A DNA stretch of 64,000 bases from Atrichornis clamosus. Taxonomy: Eukaryota > Chordata > Aves > Passeriformes > Menuridae. Positions 48,301 through 62,900 of the stretch are shown piece after piece. The translations under genes and the position numbers were made by a program. The notes under the pieces were generated by a model. The model was not told the origin of the DNA. It did not search any database and saw only the letters and a list, made by a program, of their open reading frames with translations. Location: NCBI GenBank assembly GCA_013400975.1, contig WBMZ01008619.1, forward strand, positions 620,001 to 684,000. The letters run 5' to 3'. The number at the start of each line of letters is the position of its first letter. The first letter of the stretch is position 1.

Positions 48301-50893
48301 CAGCCCAGTTTTAGAGGTACAGCGAAGTGGAGAAGGATTTCCTGTGCCTTATGTGCATTACTGGCTCAATAAAATATTTAGACCCCGCCCCACACAAGAA
48401 TCTAAATGTATTTTGAAAGTGGAAACTAGGTTATTGTCTCTCCTACCCTAAATCTGTACTTCAAGAAACAAATTCCTCTGGATTATTTGTCTGATGAGCT
48501 AAAAGTCTTCCCTAGTTCCTATTCCATCAAAGGCTTTATTTCTCTTTATCTAATTACTTTAATAGCAGAGAACTGGTTTTTTCCTTCTTCAGTTCTGCAA
48601 ATGTTTCCTGTTTCATGCTTTTATAAATTTACTTTGCTCCTCAGTGATCCTGGGAATGTTTTTAGAAAGTGTGGGTCCTTTAGCATGTTATCAAGGTTTG
48701 ATGCATTAAGGGAGCTGAGAATTACATCCCTTTTCATCCTAAAATATGGTTGTTATTTCAGAGTAGGATTTGAGGTTACTGTAGGTGTGAAAAATGAAAG
48801 CTCATTGAATTTCTATGTAATATGCACCTTTTTTTTGAGAATTAGAGTTCCTTCTAGCCATAAATGCAAGATATTTACTGAACAGAAATTCTGGAGTTGA
48901 TAGTTCTTTCTTCTTAGCAATGTTTTTCCTTTTGAAGGCTGACATATATAAAAAGGAAACAGTAATTTCATCCAAATATGTTTTTCCATAAGCCTGTTGA
49001 GTAATAAAAAATAATTATTAAAATTGAAAATGTTTTTTTTTTTGTCTCAGGAGACAAAAGTTAAGTTTCTAGGACTGATGTTTTCTGCAAAGCTGGTGAA
49101 CTCTGCATTTCATGCAGAAAGAACTCTGGTTGGTGTAGTTAAGACATAACAGGATCATGTGAGGGGAAGCTTAACTTCAGTGTTATGGTTCATTTCACCT
49201 TCTCAAAAGCCCTGTCACAAGAGACTGCTGTCAGGAGAGAAATATTCCTGTTTATTTATTTATTGCTTGGTTGATTCCAGACCTGGATGCTCCAAGAAAC
49301 CTGAAGCGGGTGTCCCAGACAGACAACAGCATCACCCTGGAGTGGAAGAACAGCCATGCTGATGTGGATAATTACAGAATTAAGTTTGCTCCCATCTCTG
49401 GTGGGGACCACGTGGAGGTCACGGTGCCCAAGGGCAGCCAAGCCACGACCAGAGCTACACTCACAGGTAGGGGATGGGGAGATGGTCACTAGTGTCACTT
49501 GGTGTCACTGCTCAGCACTTGGGGAAAAATGTCCTTCTGGTCACGGTACGTAACAGATACAAACAGGGATTGCACATTTTACAGGAGATATTGGGAAGAA
49601 ATTCCTCCCTGTGAGGGTGGGGAGGCCCTGGCACAGGGTGCCCAGAGAAGCTGTGGCTGCCCCATCCCTGGAAGTGTCCAAGGCCAGGTTGGACGGGGCT
49701 TGGAGCACCCTGGGATAGTGGAAGGTGTCCCTGCCCAGGGGATGGAACAAGATGATCTTTAAGGTCCCTCCCAACTCAAACCATTCCATGATTCCATGAT
49801 TTTGAGTAGACCAGATTGTGTTGAAATGCATGTGATACGGAGTTACACAGCTGCAGATGGATACCCAGCCAGCAGAAGGTCTGTAGCTGTTTCACTTCCA
49901 TGTGCATCTCCAGATCCCACGAGCCAGTTCCCTTAATTCAGGTGGCTTCCCTTAACAGGTGGCTTCACATCCCGAGTTCAAAAAGCATTTGCATGTGCTA
50001 GGGATGGGATTTACTGGTGCCAGTCTGCAACTTGTCAGCTTGAGGGCCAACAGAAAGCTCAATTCTCTGCATACAGAGGAAAGCAGATCTCTTACCTTGC
50101 ATCCATTCAGCCTTCCTTACTTCAACAAACGCCTGCAGGCGTATTCCACGGACAGGAACTCCCATTTCTTTTCCTCATCTCTCAGGTTTGAGGCCTGGAA
50201 CTGAATATGGCATTGGAGTGACAGCAGTGAGAAACGACAGGGAAAGTGCTCCCGCCACCATCAATGCTGGCACTGGTGAGTGTCCTGGTCCCAGCTGTGC
50301 TCCAGAGGAAGCAGCAGGTCAGGTGGAGCCACCCTTTCATTCCTAAGTAGTGCTGTAAGAAATGTTTTAGAAAAATCCTGATTTCGTTTTTCTACTGATG
50401 GGACATTGCCCCTCAAGGAAAAGAAAAATATTTCCCCAAAGGTCTTGACCTCTAAATCTGACTTCTTTTTCCTGTTTTAATGTTCTGGGAGTTGCATCTC
50501 CAGGTGAGCTCTTGAATGACAATTAGGCGGACACTGACCACTCTGGCCGTGCTCTGTCTGTGAGGGTTTCTGACAGTGATGGCCAAGAGGTTGCTCTGAC
50601 AGAGAGTGGTTTCAGTAGTCCTGACTGACCTTCAAACCCACAGTTTTTCGCACAATATGCCCCTTTTCCTGGGTAAATTATCTTTACTTCTGCCTCTCCT
50701 CCAGGCAGTTAAAGTGAGGGATATTTGTTCTGGTGTGGTTTGTCTGTAAAGGAGAACATCATCATCATCCTCTACCCTTGCAAAAGGTCCCAGAGGTGGA
50801 CAAGGCCCTGAGCTGCTCCAGACACCCCTTGCAGATGTTGCTTTACAGATGCCTGAAAATCTATCCCAGGGCAGTTCAGAGACACCTCAACTC

Positions 50894-50963
<70 letters not shown>

Positions 50964-53900
50964 TGTAGATCTTGATAACCCCAAGGACCTGGAAGTCAGT
51001 GACCCCACGGAGACCACCTTGTCCCTTCGCTGGAGGAGACCGGTGGCCAAGTTTGACCGATACCGCCTGGTCTCCACGGATCCCTCTGGAAAGAAGAGCG
51101 AGGTGGAGATCCCTGTGGACAGCACCTCGTTCATCCTGCGGGGGCTGGATGCAGGGACAGAATACACCATCAGCCTGCTGGCAGAGAAGGGCAGGCACAA
51201 AAGCAAACCCACCACTGTCAAGGGTTCCACCGGTGAGTAAAAGGCTCTTGCTGAGTGCTGGGTACCTGATAACTTCACCTGATTTTCTAATCCACAGCTG
51301 GGAACTGCCTGCAGAGCAGACTCAGCTCTGCCAGCATGAGAGGCTGAAGGATAGCTCTGTATTTCCTACCTGCTGTGTTCACCTCTGTGTTCCCTATGAT
51401 TTCTTGCTTATCCTTTGAGAGGCCTCACAAAGAACTCGGCCACTGCTCCTGCATGAAGTGTAGAACTCATCTTTTGTTTTAAATGAGGCTGGTTTTAAAT
51501 TTTGTGCATCCTGTCCTGTAACTTGTTTTGTTTTCTACAGCCAAAAAACTAAGAGGAAGAGCAGCCAGAATGTATTTAACATTGCTTGTTCCTGCCTAAT
51601 GAATTCCCTTCACAGCAGGCCATCACCCCTCAGCAGGGTCAGAAGGGCTCTGAGGTTGCCCTGTTTCAGTTTCCTTATCCAAAAGTGGGAAAGGCTCCTG
51701 TCCCAGTCTGGCTCCAGCCACCAGTTCACTGGATACTCTGACTTATATTTGTCTGCAAAGAAAAAATCTGTTTCTGCCATCTCCACTTGTACAAACCTCT
51801 CCAACTGATGAGTATCAGTGGACTTACTGAACAAGGTTTTATTCTTTGTGAAACATTTTGACCCAGAGTTTGTTCCATACAGTATTACATCTCAGTATAG
51901 AAGACAAATTAGTCCTGAATCTTTACGTTCCTCCAGGCTAAATCCTGTGAGGCAAAGCTTTAACTGCTCTAAGTAAGCAGAGACAGTGAAATCAGAGTTA
52001 GTTGGGCTACAGTTATTCTCCTTAGCAGACATCAAGGTGTTTACCCTTTTCTCCCTGAAGACCATCTGTGAGGCAAACACATGCCAGACATTGTGGATTT
52101 TACAGATTAATAACTACACAGTTTAAATGACCAAAACTGGGTTCATATTCCCTGGCAGTGTTCATGCCAGCACAGCCTCTGAATGCTTTACAGACACAGC
52201 AGTCCCGGACAGCAGAGGGTTACCTGGTGTGGTGTAAACTACAGGAAACCATCAGTCCTGAATGCGTTGTTTCATGCCTAAGTCAGGCCTATGTCCAGGG
52301 CAGGGAAAAATTAGGAAGGCTTGAGGCACATAGACGCAAAAGGAAGCTGAAGGTTTATGTGGCAGGAGTGAGCAGGCTTCAACATTCCCAGCTTTCTCTG
52401 TTGGAAGACTGAGTGGTTTCAAGAGGAGTCTGCAAGGATGGTGAAAAGGCAGAAACAATGTGCTGTGGAATTTCACAGTCTGGTCTTTCCAGCACCACCT
52501 TCCAGTGCTTCACAAAGCAGCTTCTTTTTCCTGCTTTGCCTTTTTTTTTTTTTTTTCCCCTTTAGAAATAGCTTCATCTGGCTGCTGTATTTGTTTTATG
52601 TCTTGACTCAGAGCAGCCAGGGAACAAAGAGGGCTCTGCAGTGGGCTCCTTGGAGCAGCAGTTGACATAACCTGTCCCTGTGACCTTTCTCCTGCGTAGG
52701 AATGGACCAATCCAAACATGAGCACAGGCGGCAGAAGTGCTCTGAGAGCCTGGCCAGTACAAGACAAGTGGTCTCTTCAGTTTACTTTTCCTTCTGCCCT
52801 CAAGTCACTCCTCTTTATCTGTGTTTTCAGCACTTGGGAGGTCCTGAAGTCCTCAGGCTAAGCCAGACAAACTTGGTTTGCCCTGCCTTGCAGAGCTCTG
52901 GGCGGCCTTGGGTCCATTGCGCTGCTGGGGAAAGTCCTTGGAGCAAGCAGGGAGAGAGGGATGATTGAAGTGGGAAATGCCAGCAGCACAGCCAGGACTG
53001 GGCTGGCTCTTCTGGTGGGTGGAGGAGACAGTCCTGCTGTTTAGAGTGTGTGCTATTCCTGCTGAACCAGGCATACAGAGACTGCAGAAGGGCTGAGAGT
53101 TTTCCTTTCCAGCTTCCTCTGCTTCTGCAGATTGCCAGTTTTTCATCTCATATTCTTCCCATCTTCTTGGTGCTTCAGTCAGGATTCTCTCCCAGCAGGT
53201 ATTCAGGAGTTTCCCCACCCATTTTCTTTATTTGCTTGCATATTGAATTTTACAGCACTGAGGGTAAAGCTTCTTTCAGCTCCAGAGCTGGAAATCTTCA
53301 GTTAGAGCCTTTTCTTCCCTCTCACATTCTTCCTGCTCTCTGTTTGTGTGTATCAGCTCTCCATTCTCAGGCAGCTGAAATGTTCAGAGCTCATGAACCT
53401 CTAGCAAAGGACATGTCAGAAAATCTTCCACAGTGTAGGGTGGCAGCCACTGCTGCTTCTGTCTCTTCCTATGAAGTGCAGCTCAAACGCCAAAATCTTT
53501 AACGGATATCCATGATTCTGCATTCAAGGGATGGCAAAGATTACAGAGTGTAGTTTGCGAAATGTCATTTTGTTTTGCTGAAAAGACTAAATATTTCACA
53601 TGGGCATTTGCTTGTTTGTCTCCTGTGGCTCTGTGGTGTTTAACCCTAGTGAGGCAATGAGTCCTGACCCAGAGGAGCTTCCTGGCTCAGAGTTTTCTTG
53701 CTCCAGAGGCTTCAGGAGTTCAGGAGGATGCCCTGAGGGTGACAGACCACACAGCTTCAGTGTCTCGTGGTGTGTGAGTTCAGGGGCCTGCAGTAGTTTT
53801 GTGCTGGAATACGTGGAAATGTCACTGCAGAGCCCTTCCTGCCCAGAGAATCTCTGGGTGCTGTGATTGACAGCCTCCAAATTAGCATTTCCTATAAAAT

Positions 53901-56900
53901 CGGGGTGTGTGGATTGGCTGGAGAACAGGGCTCTGCTCCTCTGGAAGCTGTGCCCACAACAGGTTCCTCCTTTCTGTTACTGACGAAGGTGTCACACAGG
54001 TCCCACCCAGCATGGCACTAAAGTTTGACCCAGAAATCAGAGAAAACAAGGCACTAAGGGTTGACTCAGAAATCAGAGAAAAATGGGCCATTTTACTCCT
54101 TGGAGGGACGTTGTCTTGAGAATGTCACAGCAGACCAGCAGCTCATCTGTAGGGTGAGCACGTCACCCAGCCCTGAGAGAGCCCAGCACTCAGACTGCAG
54201 CTTTGTTCCCTCCTGCTCTGCTTCTGGAGCCCTGCCTGCAGAGCACAATGTGGGGCCTGGAGCAGGATGGATGGCAATCCATCAGGGATGAGAGGCCTGG
54301 GGAGATAAATGAGTGAACATTAGGGAAACCAAGAGCCAAGCTCAAATTCCTCTGCTGAAGGACCCAGATTGTGCAGCAACTGTTGATGAATCGTGGGTGT
54401 GATGCTGTCTTGCCCCTGGAAGTGAGTCTGTACATCAGAGCATGGCTTGGAGAGGCAACTTTTCCATTCTGGTGAATGTTTTTAAGAAGATTTATGCTGT
54501 TTACCCAAGGCCCTTGTCTGTGTTGTGCGTCAGTCCCTCTTCCTCTCCTGGCTTCTCCAAGCCTTAGATTGCACCACCCCTTTTTTATACAAACTCAAAC
54601 ATTAGGAAGAGTGATTAGGTGAGCCAGCTTGATGGGAAAGTGCAGTGCTGACCACTGGGAAAATAAATTTGCCAGGAAAGATTGTCCATTTGTTCAGCTG
54701 ATTCCTCCTCTGAGAGTACCTGGAGCCTGAGTTCAAGAGGAGGAGTTTTAGTGGTCTTTAGTATTTCTGGCTTGTGATAATGCAGTGGTTTCTTTATGAA
54801 ATTCAGAGGTGCACAGGCACTGTAAGCCCAGTTTAATCAGCTGATTAAGAGAGGGAAAAGTGGTTTAGCCAAAGGGGAGTGAAAGGAATACCTTGGTAGG
54901 CCATTGTGTCTCACAGTGTGCTGGTGCTGATGAGAGACTGGAAAGGTGACTGGTAGTCCCTCTTGGGGAAAATACAAAATTCAGGAGTCAGAAGCAAGAA
55001 TTAATACAGAAAACTGTTTGCTTCATCCCAAGAAATTGGGGAAATGTCCTGACATGACCCGAGAATCCTTTTTGGTAAAATCACCAGCGAAGCATTCCAG
55101 TGGAATTCCTCAAAGGCCAACAGCACACTACAGACATATTCAGGCCAGGCTCAGCCTGAAGATTTGACTAAGAGATATTGAGCTATTTACTAAGTTGACA
55201 GTAAGAAGTATTCCAGCCTGAGAAGGAGTGTGTGTTAGTTATCCATCCAGTTTCCCTTTTACACAGCTTTCAGCTCTATTCCTTCATCTTGCCACCATGA
55301 ATCATTCTCTGGCTGTCGCTCACCCACCTCAAGCTCCTAGAGCTCTCTTTCTCTTCTGCCCATCTGTTTCCCTGGTTTTTAAATCAAGTGTTTGAACTCC
55401 ACTGGTCTTGTCATTCTGCAGTTAGATTGTTTTCCAAATTTTCCATTATCTGTTACAGCATTCTGTCTTCTAAACACAGAACACTGATACTATCTGTGGT
55501 ATCAGCCCATTTTCCATGTATTCATATAATCTTCATTTTTCTGTCTCTTGTTTGTTTGTACACAAAGCCACATATTCCCCTGCTCCGTGAATTTAATATG
55601 GGTGTTTATATCTGTGGTGGAGGGGAACCACTCTTTCTCACCCACAAATGCATTTGTGGAGTCATAAAGCCCAAGGTAACGTTCTGAATTCCATTCCCTG
55701 TGCTCCAGGGGATAATCTGTACATGGCAACCTCCCATGCAGCCACCAAAGTTGGCACAATAAAATGAACCCACTGGTGACTGCAGAGTTCTGGATTCCAG
55801 TCCCACTTAGGTGGTTGGTCCCTCTGGTTTTTTATCACACCGTTGAACTGCTGCTGCATTTTCCGTTCAGACTGGAGTCACCAAATCCTTGTGTGGCTGT
55901 GCTGTAACTGGCAGGGTCTGGGAGAAATGTCAGTAGGGGTGGTCAGGTAAAATGAGGGAAAAGGAGAAGCCAGTTTTGATTAACCTTACACAGGGGTTTC
56001 TCACACGCTCTCGGTATATCAGCAGTGTAATGTCAGCGTTATTTTCTTATTCCCCTTGTGTTTTTGAAAGTTTTGTCCTCAGCTTGCAGTGCCGAGTGCT
56101 TGGCAGTTTCCCAGGGGATCCTGCACAGCATGGAGCTGTCCCTGTGGGATGTGCTGCTGCCCTCTCCTCCCCACTGGGCTGTCCCCTCTATCTCAGCATG
56201 TCTTCAGCAGAAACCCCCCCAGTAAAGCCCAGCCACCTCTGTGCCCATTAAGTGGACAACCTTAAGGCTGAACAAGTGCCAGTGCACTTGATTCCATAAT
56301 TTTTCTCCTGTTCCCAGAATAAGAAAGAGCTCGTTGGCACCTGTTGATGCACAAGCAGCTGAGAGCTGCAGAAGGTGGATGGTTCCAAGTCTTCCTGCTT
56401 TGTTCCAGCAGCCCTGGAGCAGTCAGATAACAGTTCTGACAGTGGTGTACTGGGAAAGGGGAGGATGACAGTGGTGACCATTGCAGCTGTGCTGGTGTGA
56501 TGAGAACATGATGTTCTCCAGGCTGCAGCATAGGTAGGGCCTGGTTCGGGTCGTATCTGGGGTGATTTAAGGACAGCCTTTACCTAAGTCAAGCACATCA
56601 ATGATATATGTAAATATATCTCTAATATAGAAATACAAATCACTGTTTGCCTTACAGGCTTCTCTCCTTCCTGGAGGTTTGCAGAAAACAGTGTTTTTAC
56701 ACCTGTACTTGACCTGAGAGTATATTTTCAAGATAACATTTCTGCATCTATTTGAAAACATTTCTAATGGATTTTGCTCCTCTGAAAATGTATTTCTTTC
56801 TGAAGTATGTGTGAATTTGGAGACTTATAGTGAATCCTGGGTACATATTTGTGCTGAGCTGATTGATGGTGCCACATGACTTGCTCTCTGTTAATTGAAT

Positions 56901-59900
56901 GGAAGTGGAGCATGAAAGCAAGGAAGTCATTGAGGTGTGAAGTGATGTGGGTTTCCACTAATGAGGAGATAATTCTGCATGTCAGAGGAATCCCCTGCCT
57001 GTTCCCTTGCAGCTGGGATCAGAAACACATTCTCTGTGATCTCCACAGTTGTCAGATTGTCAGAATCTGGCTGTTCTGCAGGATGTGTTCCTAAATCACT
57101 CAGCATGTTGAAAGCCAAGGCTTTTCCATTTCCATTCCTCTGGATCTCTGTAAAGAAAGATTGCTGAAGTTCTTTCTGTCCTAGATTTTAGGTAAGGATG
57201 TGTGTTCCCCCTCCACTTTTTCCTGCATGTGTCACAATGGATGACTCCTCCAAGCCTGTTTTTGATTGGATATCATGAACCCTAGCATGTTCCTGCTGTG
57301 ATTTCTCAGCCTGGGTTTGGATATGTTTGTGTTACTTGGCATGAATTCAGCTCAGGGTTTGTATCAGAAACACCAGCTGATGGGTGTAGCAATGTCAAAG
57401 GGCATGTTGGAATACTTGAGGTTCCAATCCCATGTAAATTAGCAAAGTTCTTTGGAAGTAGTCAGAGAGAACTGATTTACATCAGCTGAGGGAGTGCCCG
57501 TTCTCCTGCTGGAACCATCCCAGCTCATCCCTGTGTTTAGGGGCTGTTGCTCTGGGTCTGCAGGTCAGGGTGGTTCTGGGGGAACCATGGGGTGCTGCTG
57601 GTGCTGCCTTTGCTTGTGGCCTGGATTCAGTCTCCAAGAAAAGGAGAGCTGCTCTGTTTGTTTTCAGAGCTCCCCAGTGCAAAGCACACGGTGTTGGAGC
57701 AGGTGTTAGCTGTGCCTTGGTACATTTATTATTAGGACATTTTAACTTGTCATTTACCTCTGTTTAGCACTGCTGGTCCCAACACCTGGAGACTCAATCA
57801 CTAACATGAATCCTTTTAATCCTGCCAGCCCTGCACCCGCAGAGCTCAGTTATTTAACACCCCCAGCACTGCAGCTCCTGCTCTGCTTTCGGTGCCCCCT
57901 CACCTGCCCAGCTCAGCAGCCACTGGGGCTCTTCATGACCTTTATATAACCCCCAGGACTTCCAGTTGTTTCACCCTGTCTTGGGCAGCACAGGATGAGG
58001 TGTTTGATCAGTTCCTTAGCACTCTCAAAGACCTGTCCAGTTTAAATTGAACACAGGAATTTTTTTTTTACTGGGAAGCCTTTGAGAAACAGAAATTACC
58101 AATCCCACAACTGGCACACAATTCCAGATTAACCTCAGTGGAAGCACTCACGGCCAGCTCTCTTGGTCCCTGGAAAATACAGCTACTGCAGGCATTTTCC
58201 ATGGATTCCTAGCCATGTGTTCCTTTTCTACTTTGAAACAGAGAACTCCATTTCCATGGAGCGGCTGTTCCACTGCACGGATTTTAGGCTTTGTGAGTGA
58301 TGCACTTCCTCTTAGTTGGATTATTCTTCCTTTTGCATGGGCTAAAACTCGCATGGAATGAGAGCCTTGGGTGGTGCAGCATGGACAAAGCCCCACGCAG
58401 CTTTTAAGGTGAAGCAGCACCAAATCTCTCTTTTGAAATTGCCTGCAAAGAGAAAGGTTGGTGCATGTGCTGTTGATAAGGAATGTGAGAACAGCAAGGT
58501 GCTGCAGGTGTCTGTCTGGATTGTGGTTCAAACACAAAAAGGATTGCAAGGAGTTTGCAGCGTTGGCATGGAGGTGGTGATGTCAGAGAAAAAAGAGATT
58601 GTGGCACACTGAAGGTTTATCTTCCCAAAAACTTCCACCTCTTACCCCTGTTACATGAATTTTGTGAGGTTACAGGGCTGAGTTCCACAATGACCAAAGT
58701 ACCAGGGTGTGAGTCCAGATCTGGAGTTTAATGGCTGTACTTGTCCATCCCTCAAAACCAAATTCCTAATGTGAGGTGAGATATTTACCTAAAAACACAC
58801 AGATTTCACACCAACTACAGAGCCTGAAAAGTCTCATCTCTCAATGGTTTGTTCTTTTATTCTTTTTTTTTTTAATAAGAAACAGCATCCCTTGTTATTT
58901 ACCATGACAATGTGATTGCTTTGTCGTCTCTGTTGAATGCTGGATGGCTGAGGCTCTTGGAGGCTTCCAGCAGTGCTGTTTGGTGCACGATTCCATAGGA
59001 GAATCCCGTGGTCCTGGAGAGCATGGTGGGGTTGTTTGTGTTTGTGTCTGAGATGTGCATGAGAGACAAACAGCGGGAAAAGGGACTCTGCACCTCGGAG
59101 GAGAATGAAAGTGGGCATTATTCAGAAAAATCTCAATTGCTTTTAACCTGGGATGATCACTGCATTACTTATTATAACCAAGCTTTTTCTTAAAAGATTT
59201 AACCTGACTGTAATTTTTCGTTTAGTTTCATTTTCATTTTAAGACAATGTTTGTTGAATTTGTTTTTGTTGCCACCGACAGATCATTATTTCTGATACAA
59301 CCAGTTCCTTTTTTTGACCTGCTTTCTCTTTTCCAGATAATGGTGGTGTTTTGACAGAATTCATAATTTACATCAATTAATCCCCTTTCTGTTCCTGATA
59401 AAGCAAGACAGCTCTGGATTAATGCTTTTTTTTTTTATTGTTGTTGAACATCACTGTTATTTCATAAATGGTCTCTTCCCTTCTAACAGGATGGGAAAAA
59501 CTCATCAAAACTTTTGTGTTCTTGAGCAGCAGCAATTTACTGTTTGCTTAATGAATCTCACTGAAAATCATTATGATCTATGGGTGCTCAGCCTCTGAAA
59601 ATGCAGCCCCAGGTGCCTGTGTAAGGCTTTGAGCAGTCATACAATAACCACTCTGTTTTTACAGGGAGAAAGTCTCTGTGAGTGATGCTGCTGAGCCTAA
59701 TTTTCATTTATTCCAGGGCCTCTTTAACTTCTGTCATAAAATAAGCACAAATTGTAAATTTGAAGTTAACAATTGCCGGTTCAGACCTGTTTCCCTTCCT
59801 GCAGCATCTCTTGCAAATTCTCAGTCATGCAAAGTGGGATTATTGAGAGAGACCCTGTTCTTATTGTAACACTTTTGTGTCAACAATGCAAATAAATCAG

Positions 59901-62900
59901 AAGGCTGCTAGAAATTCATCATAGGCCACAGCTCAGTGATAGATCACACAGCAAGATTTTCCAGGTGGGGAAAACCAGGTAGTGCTCCGTCATTTTCCCA
60001 TATGACTGCTGATGTTAAGGAATCAGCTGTATTGCCTTTGTGACAAAGGACTTTCTATTCTTGCTGAGCAACAATTTCAGATTTAACAGCATCAGGGTTA
60101 CCTCTGGTGGTTCCCAACTTCCTTGGGGCCCTGTGGGGGCTTATGAGGATGTTCATTTCTGTGAATTTTTCATTTTAGATTAATACCAGTAACTCTGAAA
60201 AGCAAAAACAAAATAAAATCCAGAAACTTGTCTGTCCCCAGGAAGAGGGGGACAGAATAACATGCTGTAAGGGAGACAAATTCATTAAATACATGCAGGC
60301 ATGGAGGCATTTTCCTTTTCTTTATTCCTTTGTATTAGAAATAGTTTGGAAGCACAAGCAGCATCCTTTATGTGGACACAATTAAAAGCAGAAACATCTG
60401 AATCCCAGCTATTCTAAACTGTGTTTTCCTACCCTTACAGCACAGTTCCTTCAGAATGGCAGACACTGAGTTGTTAGTAGTGCAGTAAAGAGGTTGTAGT
60501 CATACTTACTTGTCTGATTGGGAGTTGTAATTAATGTTGGCAAAACACTTGCAGCTGTAGGATGGTCTGTGAGCTGCCTTCTGTGGGCAGTCCCGTAGTA
60601 GTTATTTATTATTACAGTTCTTTTCTCACTGGTCTGTTCTGCCACGTGTCCAAAGAGACTTGATTGTAGATTTCTGGGGCAGATGAGAATTTAAATGTGT
60701 GTGTGGGGCACCTCTGTGGCCCTGATGACACGTGGCATTCATTAACACAGAACATCATTAAATGATAGGGCATCACCAGCACTCTGTAACCGGAGTAATG
60801 GATTGACTCTCTGTCCTTCTTCAGAGGAGGAACCTGAGCTTGGGAAGTTATCAGTATCCCAGACTGGCTGGGATGGTTTCCAGCTCACCTGGACAGCAGC
60901 AGACGGGGCCTATGAGCGCTTTATCGTTCAGGTGCAGGAGTCTGGCAATCCCGAAGAGCCCCGGAATGTCACAGTCCCGGGGGAGCTGCGCTCCCTGAAT
61001 GTCACGGGCCTCAAGGTCAACACTCCTTACACCATCACCCTGCAGGGGGTGATCCGAGGCTACAGGACCAGCCCCCTTTCTGTGGAGACCACCACAGGTA
61101 CCTTTCCCGTGACGGCTCCCGTTCTGTCCTGTCAGGGATGAGAGCCAGAGCTGTTCCCAGGGCTGGGCAAAGCTTGGCTCCCTTGGTCGGCCTTGCATGG
61201 GGTGCCCTGAGCTCGTTAAAGCCTGGCTGAACATCTCTGGCGTGGAAATGCCTCAGGGTCAGACTTTGCTCCTCGTGCAGCCCGTCCCTCTCTGGAATGC
61301 TTCTCCCCCACACCTCGGAACAGGGTTTTTTTGTTCCTTTCCTCACTTACCTGCAGGCCCACACTAACAGCAGAACCCAGCTGGCTGTTGTACATGCTTG
61401 GGAAAACCCAGGGTTGCCTGGTGAAATTGTAAAAGTCCTTTCTCTATAGCCCAGATAATCAGAGCCTGAGAGTGTGTTTAGTTTTTACCCTTCAGGAGCT
61501 GCCTCTGAATTTATGCAGTAACTTCTGTGTAACTTCAAACTCGGGGTGCTAAAGTTGTGTGTACCTGCCTCAAGGGCCAGGACAAACACCTTCTATATGT
61601 TCTCCTATAGAAAAGGACACAAATGAATTGCTACCAAGAGCAATATCATATATTAAGCCATCTAAGATAATTAAAGAGCTTGATTGGAGATAAAATTCAA
61701 GCAGACCAAATTCAGCAGAACTACCCTGGCATAAAACAGGCCTGAAAGGAGGAAGGTGAGCTCTGCATTATCAGGAGGTTGCACGAAACTCGTCAAGAGC
61801 CACAAAAATAATTTTCTGGCTGTTCATGTGGAAGGCAACAGTTTTAAATGAGAGCTTATCACAGTTTTGGCCATGAGAGGTGAATACATCCTGACATCTC
61901 TCCCGTGTAGCTCTCTGATCCTTCCAGGGGTTATGATCATTGGTAGGGAACAGAATATGAATTAATTGGCACTAAAGGGGCACCAGTGACCTTTCTTTCA
62001 GATAATTTCTTGTAGACAATTTCTGCTGCCTCTGGGCTTCCCTACAGACCTTTGCAACCTCCTGTCACTGTGAGATAGCCAGAGCTGGCTCATGTCAGAT
62101 TTCCCCAAGCACATATTACCCAGCACAGAAAGGGAATAAAAGTAATGCAAGAACTAATCAGAATTAAAACATGAAGTGCAGTAGAGCTTGCTTGCTTCAG
62201 CAGTGCTCTGAGGAGCCTGGCTTGGGCAGAAATGTGTCTGTGCCTTGGGCTGTGTCCCAGTAGGAGTCCTGTGCTTTGAGAGTCCTGACTGGGAGCTGGG
62301 AGCAGATGCCCACGGAAAACAGAGCCATGTGCTGCACAAAGGAGGCTGCACGGGGCCAAACAAGGAGACACATCATGGGTGTCCTGCCTGAATATGCAGT
62401 GTGCTCTCTTCTTATTACTCTCATGAAAGCAGCAGAAGATGCCCTGCTGAGGTTTTCCCTTCCCTTTCTGGGTCATGCTCAGCACCCGGCTTTTCAAAAC
62501 TTTCCCTTCTGGGGGCTTCCAATTGTCAGAAATATCTGAGCCTTCCTGTAACGCTACAGGGATATCTGCAGAGAGGAAGAAACCCCAAGGCATCCATCCC
62601 TGCTTTGCATTTTGGCTCTGGCTCCAAAATTACAAGCCAGCTTTCATAGGCTTGAGCTGAAAGGGAAAGTAGAAGAGTAAATAAAACACAAGATTTTCCT
62701 TTGGACAAAGCAATAGCTCAGGCTTTAGCTTCTCCTAAAACTGGAAGCTGGCTTTTCCAAATGCCCTGGGGGCATTCAGGAAAGTTCTTTTGCATCTGCT
62801 TTCGTGCCCAGACCTCAAAGACATATGGCTGCTCCTGCAGAGAAAGGGAAATAGCCATAACTTTAAAGCTTATTTTTCTTTTTGTTTTTCTTAACATTTT

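Noticed and set aside
52541..52566. Long T tract followed by CCCCTTTAG, resembling a splice acceptor in intron 10
   Set aside because: The sequence after it does not encode an FNIII-like or otherwise recognisable exon, and no matching donor in phase 1 was seen.
62090..62593. 167-codon minus-strand frame in TNC intron 11
   Set aside because: No domain or homologue recognised, and no independent promoter or splice evidence.
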